64,000 nt of DNA from DATJPR01 sp963752915. GTDB lineage: Bacteria; Bacteroidota; Ignavibacteria; UBA10030; UBA6906. Positions 25,797-35,351 of the stretch are shown here, piece by piece; position 1 is the first letter of the stretch, and every line of letters begins with the position of its first letter. The notes under the pieces were generated by a model, which saw only the letters and a program-made list of their open reading frames with translations, did no database searches and was not told the DNA's origin. The position numbers and the translations under genes are program-made. The stretch lies in assembly GCA_963752915.1 (NCBI GenBank), contig CAVVZZ010000011.1:744001-808000 (forward strand), read 5' to 3'.

Positions 25797-27725
25797 CTAA
25801 AACGAAACGAACACATTCCCAAACACCTCGCGCGCGATTTCTCTGCGGGTTGGGGGAGCTCCGAATTCCACGTGCTCAGGAAGGAATATGTTTTGAACAA
25901 GAACCGAAAATGCCAGGTTCTGTGTTGGATTCCAACCTAGCCTGACATCCAGTGTAGAGTATGAAGGTACGAACGCGTTTGAATTGGGGAGCTTGTCGAC
26001 ATACCGAAAGAAAAAGTCAATCTCCCACTTCATAACATCCATCGAAGATTCGATCACCGCCCGATTCTTATGATCATTTCCTTCTCCCATACCACCATTA
26101 ACATCCATGCTTCCGGGTTTCAATGAAATATATTTTTCCAGATGGCTATATCCGGATTTCACCCTCCACCAACTCAGTATCTGCGTGGTGAGCGTGAGCT
26201 CCCCGCCAAACGTTTTTGCCTTCAATCCATTTTGGATCGTGTACGGTGGTCCAGGTTCGACACTGCGAAGGTCATCATAGAGGTTATAGAACAACGAAAT
26301 ATCAAGTATGACATTATGGCTCGATTTGTTCCGGTAACCAGCCTCAAATGCAATGAGTTTTTCGGAGACAAAATCGGGTCCTCCCGCCAACAGATATGGC
26401 GGCGTTCCAGGCACGTAGAGATCCATATCGATGCGTGATGGCGTACGTACCGCCCTCGTGACTGAACCCCAGAGGAAGTCCTGAGGGTCTGGCGTCCAGC
26501 CGAGTGATAGTCGTGGCTGAAGCTCGAAATCTGAATTGGGGCTCTTCAAGAACTTAGTCCCGAGCGTCAGATTCACTCCGTCAGAAGGCGTATAGATGTC
26601 CTGAACATAAGCATTGTATTGAATGCCATCAGCGTAGGCAGGCAGAAATGCGAGTGCCGCCGAATTTATCACCTGGGAATTGCCGTGCCGAACGCCAAGC
26701 CCCCAGCTCAACTCGTGGGTTGTCAACGAAATGCGGTAGTCAAATTCGTGGTCAAACACCCGACGGTCTTCGCCAAAAACATCAGGCATCCGACGGTGAG
26801 TGTAATCAAAGTAGGACTGAAGCGTGAAAGAAGATAATCCTGAAACGGCATGATGCCATTTTGCAAGAACATTGCCGCCTTCCATGGTCGCTCTATCGGC
26901 CAGGTATTGGTCGGCTCTAATTCTGTACGCGTCCCCCTGGATCGTGAGTGAATCCCTTGAGGACAAATCCCCATCCGTGCGAAATCCTCCCTGAACACCG
27001 GTCCAGGAATCGTTCCCGTCCGAGCCGTTTGCTGCAAAATGCGTTTCTCCCCTGTCAAAATACTTTGCATAGGCACGGTATGTCAGGTCTGATCCGACCG
27101 ACCCGCTATAACGGATTGCACCCGACAACCTATCCGCTTTGCCACCGCCGACTTCAACGTGCAGAGGCTCCAGACGCGTCGTCCCGGAACTCTTCATGAT
27201 GATGTTTATAATTCCATTGACGGCATTTGTCCCCCAGAGCGTTCCCCCGGGGCCAGCGATGACTTCGATTCTGTCTATATCGGCCAACAGGACATCCTGC
27301 ACATCCCAGAATACCCCGGAATACAGCGCCGTGTAAACGATCCGGCCGTCAATGAGAACAAGAAGCTTGTCTGAACTTGCGCTGTTGAATCCTCGAGAAC
27401 TAATCGCCCATTGTCTTGAATCAATTTGTGCAACGTTGAGATTGGGTGCGAGCCGGAGCGCTTCGGGGATGCTCCTCGCCCCGCTGCGGCGGATGTCTTC
27501 ACCGGATATCACATAGACTGCCGCTTGGGCGTCGAACCAGCGTTGTGGCCGCTTTGCTACGAGGGTAACGTCGATATCCATGAGGTCCTCCAGCGGGCGT
27601 CGCTTCAAAGCAGACGTCGAGAGCGAATCATCCTGCTGGCAGACCGCCGCGGAACTCGAGAAGATCATGAACAAACCGATTCCCACAATCGTCCCTGCTA
27701 TTCCTGCCGATAACCGTCGTAACAT
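25797..27725 (-). CDS. TonB-dependent outer-membrane receptor
   Basis: The 642-residue protein has a signal peptide (ends AAVCQ), an N-terminal segment with LEDLMDIDVTLVAKRPQRW resembling a TonB box region, and a plug domain (about 60-175). The plug has VYVISGEDIRRSGARSIPEAL, VLIDGRIVY and IDRIEVIAGPGGTLWGTNAVNGIINI. A 22-strand-type barrel follows and ends in NVFVSF with terminal Phe. The length is at the short end for the family. Such receptors import siderophores, vitamins or glycans; the substrate cannot be read from the sequence. Start ATG 27725 has GAGG upstream. It heads the operon receptor-YfiR-kinase-regulator, so it may be an input to signalling rather than only a transporter. Confidence 0.85.
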   Translation of the reverse strand: MLRRLSAGIAGTIVGIGLFMIFSSSAAVCQQDDSLSTSALKRRPLEDLMDIDVTLVAKRPQRWFDAQAAVYVISGEDIRRSGARSIPEALRLAPNLNVAQIDSRQWAISSRGFNSASSDKLLVLIDGRIVYTALYSGVFWDVQDVLLADIDRIEVIAGPGGTLWGTNAVNGIINIIMKSSGTTRLEPLHVEVGGGKADRLSGAIRYSGSVGSDLTYRAYAKYFDRGETHFAANGSDGNDSWTGVQGGFRTDGDLSSRDSLTIQGDAYRIRADQYLADRATMEGGNVLAKWHHAVSGLSSFTLQSYFDYTHRRMPDVFGEDRRVFDHEFDYRISLTTHELSWGLGVRHGNSQVINSAALAFLPAYADGIQYNAYVQDIYTPSDGVNLTLGTKFLKSPNSDFELQPRLSLGWTPDPQDFLWGSVTRAVRTPSRIDMDLYVPGTPPYLLAGGPDFVSEKLIAFEAGYRNKSSHNVILDISLFYNLYDDLRSVEPGPPYTIQNGLKAKTFGGELTLTTQILSWWRVKSGYSHLEKYISLKPGSMDVNGGMGEGNDHKNRAVIESSMDVMKWEIDFFFRYVDKLPNSNAFVPSYSTLDVRLGWNPTQNLAFSVLVQNIFLPEHVEFGAPPTRREIAREVFGNVFVSF

Positions 27726-28247
27726 CTTTCGAACCTCGTGTTATGTGCAAAATGAAAGTTGGACGATTACCGGGTTTACACCTGATCTGTGTAACCTGAG
27801 TGATGCGCTCAACCGGTTTGCGATCGCCCGCAGATTTGATAATCGGGCAACGGCTTACCTGGACTCTGAATGCGCACCAGAAATGGGAGACACACGGAGC
27901 GTACTTTTGAACGGCAAGCCGGACGTCACACGAAAAAGACCCGGAGTGCAGGATTCTTCCATCACATCACGCGAGAAATTGGAACCCAAGAGGCGAGAAT
28001 TGGGTACATCAACACGAATGCTCTGAAATATGTCACTCAATGCCAATAGAAAATTCTCTGTAATCTGCCCGCTTCGTAGCATCAACTCAACAGCCTAGGG
28101 TGATTACTCTAGGAGCGGGGTGCAAGCTCGGGGTGAATTCACAACAAGAACATCGGCAGTCCATTCCCATGCATGCATCGGTTGACTGGGAAATCAGGGG
28201 GGACGAATGGATTTGTGTGGACTAAATCCGGTGGGAGCAATAATCGG
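27726..28247. other. Intergenic region upstream of the TonB receptor
   Basis: About 520 bases without a supported gene. It should hold the promoter of the receptor operon, but I cannot place -33/-7 boxes with confidence. Short open frames here lack ribosome sites and family signatures. Confidence 0.4.
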
Positions 28248-28284
28248 CCGACCTCCGGACACGATGCGCGTCCGGAGGCGGCCG
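28248..28284 (-). terminator. Strong hairpin between the PRC-barrel gene and the TonB operon
   Basis: CCTCCGGAC (28252-28260) pairs with GTCCGGAGG (28270-28278), extended by a GGCC/GGCC outer stem. On the minus strand it follows the PRC-barrel stop (28359) by about 75 bases and leads into TTATT. It probably ends the OtsAB/PRC transcript and separates it from the receptor operon. Confidence 0.65.
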
Positions 28285-28358
28285 GCTTATGGATTCGCTG
28301 AGCGTGGAAAAGCTGAAACGAAGATCAATGGGAGTGACAAACGATGAATTTCCTGCAA

Positions 28359-28862
28359 TTATGCCGGAAGGATTTCCCGGATCCTGTACGGTGAAATCAT
28401 GCTCGTCCGTCGACGGCGACCGCGTAATGCATCAACTTCCAGATAGCGTACCTCCCATGCGATATCATCGACGATGATGTCCCTCACCTGACTGAGCGTA
28501 CCATCGATTTCCCAGGCACGGGAGTGCATGATTTCTTCTGCGCTCCGAACATGTGGATCATCTTCACCGATGAAGGATCCTGCGGTCCCCGGCCCGGCAG
28601 ACCTGATCACATCTATCCGGGGGCACCGACTAATCTGTTCCTTCGAATAAGCTACCGGCAACGCCTTCGACCTCCAATCCGGTCTTCCGAGGGTCGTAGG
28701 AGGGAGAAGAACCTTCCTCCCGCCGGAGAGCCCTCCGATCTTTGCCATAAGGTATGCCGTACTCCATAGCTTATCATCGAAGAGTATATCATCAACTCTG
28801 CCGAATTCGCCATCGGTAGCACAGAGGGAATATCCGATGAATGAGTGGATGCTCCTTAACAT
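28359..28862 (-). CDS. PRC-barrel domain protein
   Basis: A 167-residue protein with two PRC-barrel-like halves: IGYSLCATDGEFGRVDDILFD at about 8-28, then HVRSAEEIMHSRAWEIDGTLSQVRDIIVDD at about 103-133, ending in the typical SMISPYRIREI. PRC-barrels occur in RNA-processing factor RimM, photosynthetic reaction centres and many stress-linked small proteins; no more exact role can be read. Start ATG 28862 has AGGGAGAAGG upstream. It follows the trehalose gene by 63 bases, so the two may be co-transcribed and linked to stress. A second PRC-like segment is fused to a glycosyltransferase tail at 21732-22130. Confidence 0.78.
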   Translation of the reverse strand: MLRSIHSFIGYSLCATDGEFGRVDDILFDDKLWSTAYLMAKIGGLSGGRKVLLPPTTLGRPDWRSKALPVAYSKEQISRCPRIDVIRSAGPGTAGSFIGEDDPHVRSAEEIMHSRAWEIDGTLSQVRDIIVDDIAWEVRYLEVDALRGRRRRTSMISPYRIREILPA

Positions 28863-28925
28863 GGCCTTCTCCCTTCAATTGATGAGTGCAGACCACAGAA
28901 ATGTTGAACCTACCAATAGACAACC

Positions 28926-31268
28926 TCAGGTACTTCGGCAATCGGGCGTTTTCAATATTCTTGATTTCTGCGTAATGAGATGATCCTCCCGGCATGAGCG
29001 CACCAGGTTTTTCACAGGTGACGGGAGTTGGAAGACATCCTCCCGCGCTGCAAAGGACTCCAGGAGTGCCAAGACGTCGGTAGAATCGATGAGGTTGAAC
29101 CGGGCGTGGCTGTTGACAAGCCCCACCCGGATTGAATAGGCGGTATCCGGGAGGACTGAGAACAGGTCTTCGTCGGTCCAGTCATCACCCGCTGCGAATA
29201 TAAAATCATGCTGCTCTTTCGTCAGCCAATGCAGGCCCGCTTTCCCTTTGTGATTGCCGGCATTACGCACTTCAATCACCTTCTTTCCCTGAATCACCTG
29301 CAGGTCAATATTTGCAGTGAAGCTCATGAGATGGTCGACCATTTCCCCGGCAAGCATCTCCCCTTGTTCGGGATGCGCCCGCCTGTAATGCCACGCAACC
29401 GAGTATTCCTTCTCTTCAACGAATGCGCCGGGAAGCAGATCCATGTAGCGCTCGAAAATCGGAATGATCCTGGTCTTCCAGTCCCCCTTTTGTTCTCCCA
29501 GCACCTTCCACTCCTCCCCGACCTCCCTGACCCAGACGCCGTGCTCCGCAACGAGATTGATCGGGAGTGAACCGAACCATGTCTGGATCGTCTTTCTGTC
29601 CCGTCCGCTGATTAACGCGACGGTCGTACGCGAATCCCGTGCCAGGCGTTGCAGAAGTTCAAGGAGGGGGAGTCCGGGCTTCGCAGCTTCGGGGTGGGAG
29701 ACAATCGGCGTGAGGGTGCCATCATAGTCGAGAAAGAGCACCCTCTTCCCCGACCTGTCAAAGCGATCCAGCATCTCTTCACGTACAGCCGCAGGGAGGA
29801 GCCTGGTTTCCAACTGCTTCTGCGCCTGTTTCTGATAAAGCAACTGACCGATAAACTCGTTCGCCCAGTGCGTCACGTCATACCGGCGAAGGCGGTTCTG
29901 GAGGATCCCGTTTCGCTTTTGTTGTTCTTCCGGGGACATCTCGAGCGCCTCCTTCAAACCCCGCGCGATCTCGCCGGTGGAGTGAGGATTGACGATCACA
30001 GCCTCCCCGAGCTCTTTTGCCGCACCGGCCATCTCGCTGAGAACGAGTACACCTGTCCCGTCCAGCCGAGAGGCGACATACTCCTTCGCGACAAGATTCA
30101 TCCCATCGCGTAGCGGGGTCACCAGGCACACGTCGCTGACAGCGTAGAGTGCCGCCAGTGGCGCAAAGGTGAGATTCCTGTATTGGTAAATGACGGGGGT
30201 CCATCCGATAGTCCCGAACTTCCCATTGATCTGCCCGACAAGTTCTTCGATTTGCTTCTTCATCACGTCGTACTGTTCAACCCCGATGCGCGAAGGGACG
30301 AGGATCATAACCAGCACGACGCCTGCGCGGAATCCTGGATGCTCTTCCAGGAGCAGCTGATAACCCCGAAGGCGGTTCAGGATACCCTTCGTGTAGTCGA
30401 GCCTGTCGACGGAGAGTATGATCTTGAGACCATCGAGAGGGGTGCGCAGAGCTTCTGACTCTGCGTTGACTTCCGGGTCGAGCGAAGCTTCATGGAATTT
30501 TCTGAAGTCGATCCCCATCGGGAAGGTTTCTGCTTTGAGTACCCGCCCCGGCAACGCGATCACCCCCATGTTATTCTCGTGCCCAAGCACACGGAGGACG
30601 CACTGGAGAAAATACTGCATGTATGCGTAGGTGTGAAACCCAATCAGGTCTGCGCCGAGAATTCCATCAAGGATCTCCTGTCGCCATGATGCCGGCAGGA
30701 GCCGGAAGATTTCAAAAGAAGGAAAGGGGATATGCAGGAAGAATCCTACCGTCAGATTCCGTCTCCGCTTGCGGAGCAGTCCCGGGAGGAGCATGAGGTG
30801 GTAATCATGGATCCATATGACATCCCCATCCTGAACAGCATCCAGGACCGCCTCACAGAACACCTTGTTCACATGCTTGTATTGCTGCCACTCCTCATCA
30901 CCGAACGAGGCGTAGGTGGGGAAATAGTGAAAAAGGGGCCAGACGGTGCTGTTGCAGAATCCATGATAGAATTTTTCCATCTCTTCCCCGGAAAGAAAAA
31001 CCGGGGACGAGTGGAATTCGGACGAAGCGACCTTCCGGAGCTCTGACCTGAACGCGGAGTCGATTGAGCTCCCAGGCCATCCCACCCAGAGATATTCCGG
31101 AGTGTCCGGCCGGGAAGTGCCCAGCGAATTCAGGTAGGTCCTGATTCCGGAGGCGACACCCCCCGGACTTTCGGTATAGACCAGGGAGCCGCTCTCGGTG
31201 GAAGCCGAAAAGGGGAGTCTGTTTGCGACTATGACTAGCCTCCGCGGCCGAGCATATTCGTTCACCAT
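28926..31268 (-). CDS. otsAB: Bifunctional trehalose-6-phosphate synthase/phosphatase (OtsA-OtsB fusion)
   Basis: The N-terminal part is a GT20 trehalose-6-phosphate synthase: LVIVANRLPF, IWIHDYHLMLLP (about 151-162), HIPFPS, VDRLDYTKGI (about 287-296) and LRDGMNLVAKEY (about 386-397). The C-terminal part is a HAD-type trehalose-6-phosphatase with FLDYDGTLTP (about 512-521), ALISGRD, AEHGVW, the G-x-KG motif in GNHKGKA, and GDDWTDEDLF. Together they convert UDP-glucose and glucose-6-phosphate to trehalose. ATG 31268 is preferred because AAGG precedes it and the Rossmann start is close; ATG 31292 is possible. Length (780 aa) fits fused OtsAB of Bacteroidota. The product acts in the cytoplasm, probably against osmotic or drying stress. 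Confidence 0.93.
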   Translation of the reverse strand: MVNEYARPRRLVIVANRLPFSASTESGSLVYTESPGGVASGIRTYLNSLGTSRPDTPEYLWVGWPGSSIDSAFRSELRKVASSEFHSSPVFLSGEEMEKFYHGFCNSTVWPLFHYFPTYASFGDEEWQQYKHVNKVFCEAVLDAVQDGDVIWIHDYHLMLLPGLLRKRRRNLTVGFFLHIPFPSFEIFRLLPASWRQEILDGILGADLIGFHTYAYMQYFLQCVLRVLGHENNMGVIALPGRVLKAETFPMGIDFRKFHEASLDPEVNAESEALRTPLDGLKIILSVDRLDYTKGILNRLRGYQLLLEEHPGFRAGVVLVMILVPSRIGVEQYDVMKKQIEELVGQINGKFGTIGWTPVIYQYRNLTFAPLAALYAVSDVCLVTPLRDGMNLVAKEYVASRLDGTGVLVLSEMAGAAKELGEAVIVNPHSTGEIARGLKEALEMSPEEQQKRNGILQNRLRRYDVTHWANEFIGQLLYQKQAQKQLETRLLPAAVREEMLDRFDRSGKRVLFLDYDGTLTPIVSHPEAAKPGLPLLELLQRLARDSRTTVALISGRDRKTIQTWFGSLPINLVAEHGVWVREVGEEWKVLGEQKGDWKTRIIPIFERYMDLLPGAFVEEKEYSVAWHYRRAHPEQGEMLAGEMVDHLMSFTANIDLQVIQGKKVIEVRNAGNHKGKAGLHWLTKEQHDFIFAAGDDWTDEDLFSVLPDTAYSIRVGLVNSHARFNLIDSTDVLALLESFAAREDVFQLPSPVKNLVRSCREDHLITQKSRILKTPDCRST

Positions 31269-32218
31269 AGGACCTTGCTCAATGAATGACATCCGGGCAG
31301 CGTTCTTGCATGGTATGAAGCAGGGGTGTGGGCGACAATCGGGCAATAGGTGTAATCATGTGCGAAGTCGGGGAGCCGAGGTACTACATTATTTCCCCTA
31401 GAGGCTTCTTCCGGAACCACCGTCATATTTATTATAGAGGAACGTGCTACTGGCCGGCTATGTTAAGCTGTGGAAGCTCATAAGTGAGCGGAGTATTCGC
31501 CAGGAGCTCTTTCATCATACCTGCTTGCTTGTTGGCGATGGGTTGAGAAAACTGTTTCACCGTTTTCCCTTCGATAGACCTTTCGAAGTGTCTCAGTACT
31601 GACTTGAAGAGCTGAAGCAATTTCTTCGAACGAGCTGGGTTGAAGACGATAGAAGTACACTCTCGATGCTTGTCGAGAGCCGTCAAACCTCAGCTCATGG
31701 TGGACGGCTTCAATCTCAACGTTCACGAGCTCGGCGACTTTCTGGCTGAGGGCGCCTCTAGTATCTAGGGTGAAGTTGGAATGGTGGGAATCTCATGTGG
31801 AAGTTGCTCGCTGTTGATAGCGAGGATACAAAGTCCATTACTTTGATCCTTTCTAATTTAACAACGCTACAAAGCTGATTTCGCGGGCTGTCAGACTCCC
31901 CAGCCCGCGCGGGGATTCCCTAGTACGGAGGAAGGGCTGGCCGCATCCATTTCCGTATTGACCTTTCATCACATCCATAACATCGGTTATCTCTCTCTTT
32001 CGGCGTTTTGCGTAGATTTCAAATTTTCGCAGGGGAATTCGTTCTTGGTGAGAGGGCCTTGTGGGGTGACGGAGAATGCAAGGCTCTTACGCATTTTTCA
32101 CGGGCGGATCTTCCAAACCTAGTCCAGTTGACAAAGCAACTGAGGAACAATACTATAGTTGGTAGGTCGCTAGCTGACTGATACACCCCTTCCACAGCGC
32201 CCGAGGCATGCGTACGCT
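31269..32218. other. Gene-poor stretch with decayed pieces
   Basis: Apart from a T9SS domain remnant (about 31613-31755) and a CGGGCTG/CAGCCCG inverted repeat (31884-31908), nothing convincing was seen. It separates the trehalose gene from the thioredoxin region. Confidence 0.5.
31613..31755 (-). pseudogene. Orphan T9SS sorting-domain remnant
   Basis: The minus strand reads SQKVAELVNVEIEAVHHELRF, then a short DGSRQASRVYFYRLQPSSF, followed by a small deletion that turns the usual ETKKLLL end into another frame. There is no protein in front. It is a decayed tail of a T9SS gene or an abandoned cassette. Confidence 0.75.
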
Positions 32219-32545
32219 ATGATCTCCATCCTCAAGCCGCCACCAGACGTTTCAGACGAAAATGCCCAAGCCGCTTTTCAACTTCGCACAATTCTGTGGA
32301 CCGTCATGGGCGTCGGAGCGGTCCTATTGCTTGTTACTCCTTTTATTTCCGGCGCTGGTCCGTATCTGCGATACGTTTTTGCCATGGGTTCTGGATTTTC
32401 TCAATGGCAAGAAGAAGAGAGTCTAGTAATGAGGAGCCTGATGGGCATCGATTCAGGCGTGAAGGTTACCTCAAGAGGAGGATTTCCCGTGGAAGTGTGT
32501 CAAGGACCTGTGACAGCGGTTACTGACCGAGATGGAATCAGGTGA
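32219..32545 (+). pseudogene. Possible N-terminal fragment of a membrane sensor protein
   Basis: The 108-codon frame begins MISILKPPPDVSDENAQAAF, followed by a hydrophobic helix (TILWTVMGVGAVLLLVTPFI). This resembles the first membrane helix of some multi-helix sensor kinases. The remainder is not membrane-like and has no domain. I regard it as a truncated start or chance; no kinase sequence follows. Confidence 0.3.
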
Positions 32546-32609
32546 AATCCTAATACCGGGATGTGGGAAGCGATTCACTGCAGAGTCAATCCTTCGGCGC
32601 AAATAACAG

Positions 32610-32625
32610 AAAAGGCCCGACGAGC
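32610..32625 (-). terminator. Short terminator GGCTCGTCGGGCC-TTTT
   Basis: On the minus strand GGCTC/GGGCC forms a five-pair stem (with one G-T pair) followed by TTTT. It lies just past the T9SS remnant ending at 32658. An almost identical copy sits behind another remnant at 36568. Confidence 0.5.
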
Positions 32626-32657
32626 CAAGCCCTGAATTCACACTGCAGCGGTGGCGG

Positions 32658-32793
32658 TCACCGGATTAATAGGAGCTTGCGCGTCTCCGCGTACGATCCG
32701 ACTTGGAGCCAATTCACCAAAACGCCGCTGGCGAGTCTACCAACGTCGAATCTTCTTTCGTGGTGGCCGGCTTCAATCTTATTGATCATTCGA
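32658..32793 (-). pseudogene. T9SS sorting-domain remnant behind the thioredoxin gene
   Basis: The minus strand reads INKIEAGHHERRFDVGRLASG, then VLVNWLQVGSYAETRKLLLIR and a stop. It begins right at the end of the TlpA-like gene (32797) but in another frame. Either the thioredoxin once had a sorting domain and lost the link, or a cassette landed here. Confidence 0.7.
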
Positions 32794-32796
32794 GCT

Positions 32797-33345
32797 TTAC
32801 AATTCACGAAGGTACCGCTCCACCTGTTCGACAAGATACTTCGACAGATTCTCTCGATATCCGGAATGATTTTCCCGAACGCGGAACTTCGTGTCAATGA
32901 TGACCGTCGACGGATTGGAATCGAAACCGAACGACTTGAGCGTTGCGCTTCCCCGGTCGTACGCGAACGGCAGATCGTACGCTCCTCCCCACGAAAGGAA
33001 AAGAAACCCAGACCTTCCGCGCGACGCGAAGGCTTTCGCTTTCTCAAGTGTCTCCCAGCCTGAGTTCACAAAGTAGAAGGCCACCCGGGGGTTGTTCCGG
33101 TATCGGCGATAGAACTCTTCCAACTGCGGGATCGATCTCCGGCAAGGACTGCAGTCGGAGCTCCAGAAGTCAAGGACAATGACTTTCCCTCTCAGATTGT
33201 TGGACGAAACCGTATCTTCGTTCAGAGTGACGAACGTGAATTCGGGCGCCGCGTCGCCGGAACCGCTCGTAGATTCCGTCCCTTGCCCGAATGACTTCGA
33301 CATGCTCAGAGAAGCGAAAAGGCAGATGACGAAAGCAGATTTCAC
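32797..33345 (-). CDS. TlpA/ResA-like periplasmic thioredoxin
   Basis: This 182-residue protein has a signal peptide (VKSAFVICLFASLSMSKSFGQ) and then a thioredoxin fold of the TlpA/AhpC-TSA type: APEFTFVTLNEDTVSSNNL, VIVLDFWSSDCSPCRRSIPQL with the active-site Cys-x-x-Cys (SDCSPCR), and the cis-Pro region NPSTVIIDT. It probably reduces or exchanges disulfides in the periplasm. GTG 33345 is chosen because AAGGAG lies eight bases upstream; a TTG at 33366 would only add seven residues. The final residues run directly against a T9SS remnant in another frame. Confidence 0.82.
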   Translation of the reverse strand: MKSAFVICLFASLSMSKSFGQGTESTSGSGDAAPEFTFVTLNEDTVSSNNLRGKVIVLDFWSSDCSPCRRSIPQLEEFYRRYRNNPRVAFYFVNSGWETLEKAKAFASRGRSGFLFLSWGGAYDLPFAYDRGSATLKSFGFDSNPSTVIIDTKFRVRENHSGYRENLSKYLVEQVERYLREL

Positions 33346-33554
33346 CGTGAGTGCTCCTTCATCCAATCAGAAAGGTGAACGGCAAGCCAGGCACCAAAGC
33401 GGCGTGGGATGACCATGGAGTCATCGGGCAAGAAGTGTTTCGGGAATATACACCGCAATTCGAAGGTTGTCAAGGTGACGCACATTGCATGATCACGAGA
33501 AGGAGAGCCCGGCGATTGCCAGCCCCGAGCGGGATTGATATGCGACACCAGTTC

Positions 33555-34382
33555 TTAGCGGAGGAGCAACAACCTCATCGTTTTCACGTACGAGCCGGCC
33601 TGGAGGCGATAGAAGTAGACGCCGCTTGCGAGATTGCTCCCGTCAAAAGTGAACGAGTATTTGCCTGCCGGGTACCGGCCGCTAGCGAGAACCGCCACTT
33701 CTCTGCCGAGAATGTCATACACTGCCAGTCGAATGACACTGACCCCTGGCCACTGGCAACTGACCACTGTTTTCGGGTTGAACGGGTTGGGGTAGTTTTG
33801 CCAGAGAACAAAGGCAGATGGCCGACCTTCTGGTGACATTGGAGCCGTTGCGAGCGCAGTGTCCGTTGCATCAACTTGAATTGCCAGCTTGTTAACCATC
33901 GTGTCATGTGGATCGTAGAGTACATACCACAATGGATGGCCATTGGGCACCACCGCTTGGCCAAGGCTTGCGCTGATACTACTGTTGGGGTGCACGGTAC
34001 GGAACGTCGCACCACCTCTCTCCTCTGCGAGAGTCAAAGCTGAATCGCTGTCAATCCAGGGCAACGTAACGAAAGCATCGCCTGTCGTGCGAAAGGAATT
34101 TGAGCTATCGAACACGGCACCGGAGAGCGTGGTGTGGAAAAGGTAATTGGTGAGCGTGTCGGTGTCGGCAAATCGGTACTTGTAGGTCCATGACCTCGAA
34201 GATCCGTTGCCAAGGCAGGAATCGGTTCGAATCTGCACAAGTCGAGCGTTGCTGTCGATCGTGGTCATAACGGAGTCCACAAAGGCCTTGTTGTGGCTTG
34301 CGAGGAAGGCTTGCGCGAACAGAGCCTGGGGAGCTAGCAACAGGATTAGGACCAATGATACAGACCAAAGTCGATGTTTCAT
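33555..34382 (-). CDS. Small T9SS-exported protein of unknown function
   Basis: The 275-residue protein begins with a signal peptide (MKHRLWSVSLVLILLLAPQALFAQ), has about 150 residues without a recognised domain (mixed alpha/beta with repeated Asp/Thr/Ser stretches), and ends in a T9SS domain from LWQNYPNPFNPKTVVSC to VKTMRLLLLR. The central part (SWTYKYRF, YLFHTTLSGAVFDSSNSF) is of the size of small surface or inhibitor domains. Start ATG 34382 has AGGAGGGA upstream. Its sorting domain resembles that of array member 3 (IRLAVYDILGREVAVLA and GRYPAGKYSFTFDGS), including an ACTG-rich stretch at the same place. Confidence 0.75.
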   Translation of the reverse strand: MKHRLWSVSLVLILLLAPQALFAQAFLASHNKAFVDSVMTTIDSNARLVQIRTDSCLGNGSSRSWTYKYRFADTDTLTNYLFHTTLSGAVFDSSNSFRTTGDAFVTLPWIDSDSALTLAEERGGATFRTVHPNSSISASLGQAVVPNGHPLWYVLYDPHDTMVNKLAIQVDATDTALATAPMSPEGRPSAFVLWQNYPNPFNPKTVVSCQWPGVSVIRLAVYDILGREVAVLASGRYPAGKYSFTFDGSNLASGVYFYRLQAGSYVKTMRLLLLR

Positions 34383-34409
34383 ATCGTCCCTCCTGGCAAA
34401 TGCTGCGTA

Positions 34410-34760
34410 GCGGCCACGGCCCTTCGACTCGCTCCCCTAGGATGAGCAGAAGTGTCGCTCGCTCAGGGCCCCGAGCGAACCCGCCGATTTTCAGCGGGTG
34501 AGTCGAGGGGCCCGCCCGAACGACCGAACATCTCGGCCGTCTCGTCGTTCGGTCGCCCGCCCGGACGACCGTCCGGTCGGACGGGGGCGGGCTGCGGCGG
34601 ATATGAATACATTTTTGAAAAGGGTACGTTTAGATCCTAGACGTTCCGTTGCTTCGATTCTTTCACCTCGCTTCACGCGGGTCACTCCTGATCGCCCTTG
34701 ACTCCGTCAGCTCCAGTTTACCCGCCGCAACGAAGTGAAGGCGGGCCGCTTGTTAGGGCG
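34410..34760. repeat. GC-rich cluster of overlapping palindromes
   Basis: The stretch is far richer in G and C than its surroundings and consists of nested inverted repeats: CCCGC/GCGGG at about 34480-34500, CGACCGAA (34521-34528) with TTCGGTCG (34548-34555), GACCG/CGGTC pairs near 34565-34575, and CCCGCC/GGCGGG around 34721-34746. No gene is supported. It resembles REP/BIME-like extragenic repeats and could be a processing or nucleoid-binding site. Confidence 0.6.
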
Positions 34761-34956
34761 CTGCCTGGATTCCTATCACTGTCTCGTTCGCTTGGGTTGG
34801 CCAATGGGAACGAACACGTACGAATCGGTCGGATATCCGAACTTTTTGTGGGGTGTCGCATGAAGATGCTTCATCAGCCATGACAAAATTCAGGTAGCCC
34901 ACGAAAGAACGTTGGCTTCATGATGCTCTCCACAAACCAAACGGCTCGGTCAACAC

Positions 34957-35289
34957 TCAGATCCCCATGTTTGCCAGCGTGTTGCATATGGCATTGATGT
35001 CTGCGACGAGTCGCGGGTGAGACACCTCGAACCCACGCACTGAAGCCACAAGTGCATCAAGCGAGAGTTTCAGCAATTCTGGATTCTTTTCCCACCGTGT
35101 CGCTTCGTGTGTTGACCGCTCAATAAAGCCAGCGACGCTTTCTGCATCTTCAGATTTCGAGCGAGCCAGTTTGACAATCTCAGATTCAAGTCCATTGAGC
35201 AGATTCAGCAGCTCAGCCTTATTCTCCTCTTTGATCGAACTCGCCATTCGGATCTTCGTTTCAATCTTCTTGAGTGTGTCTTCAATCAT
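34957..35289 (-). CDS. DUF4404-like small helical protein
   Basis: A 110-residue protein, mostly alpha-helical: MIEDTLKKIETKIRMASSI, ENKAELLNLLNGLESEI, and the conserved end HPRLVADINAICNTLANMGI. This C-terminal block with HPRL and LANMGI is typical of DUF4404 proteins, whose function is unknown. ATG 35289 has GGGAGGG upstream. It follows the 69-residue gene by 62 bases and probably shares its transcript. Cytoplasmic; no membrane segment. Confidence 0.75.
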   Translation of the reverse strand: MIEDTLKKIETKIRMASSIKEENKAELLNLLNGLESEIVKLARSKSEDAESVAGFIERSTHEATRWEKNPELLKLSLDALVASVRGFEVSHPRLVADINAICNTLANMGI

Positions 35290-35351
35290 TTCGTTCCCTC
35301 CCGGTTGTAAGTTTCCATTGAGCGGCCACGCAGAGCCTCCCGACACGCGAC

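Noticed and set aside
27726..28247. Promoter boxes for the TonB receptor operon
   Set aside because: Several TTG and TAnnTTTG-like pairs can be drawn, but none stands out enough to report.
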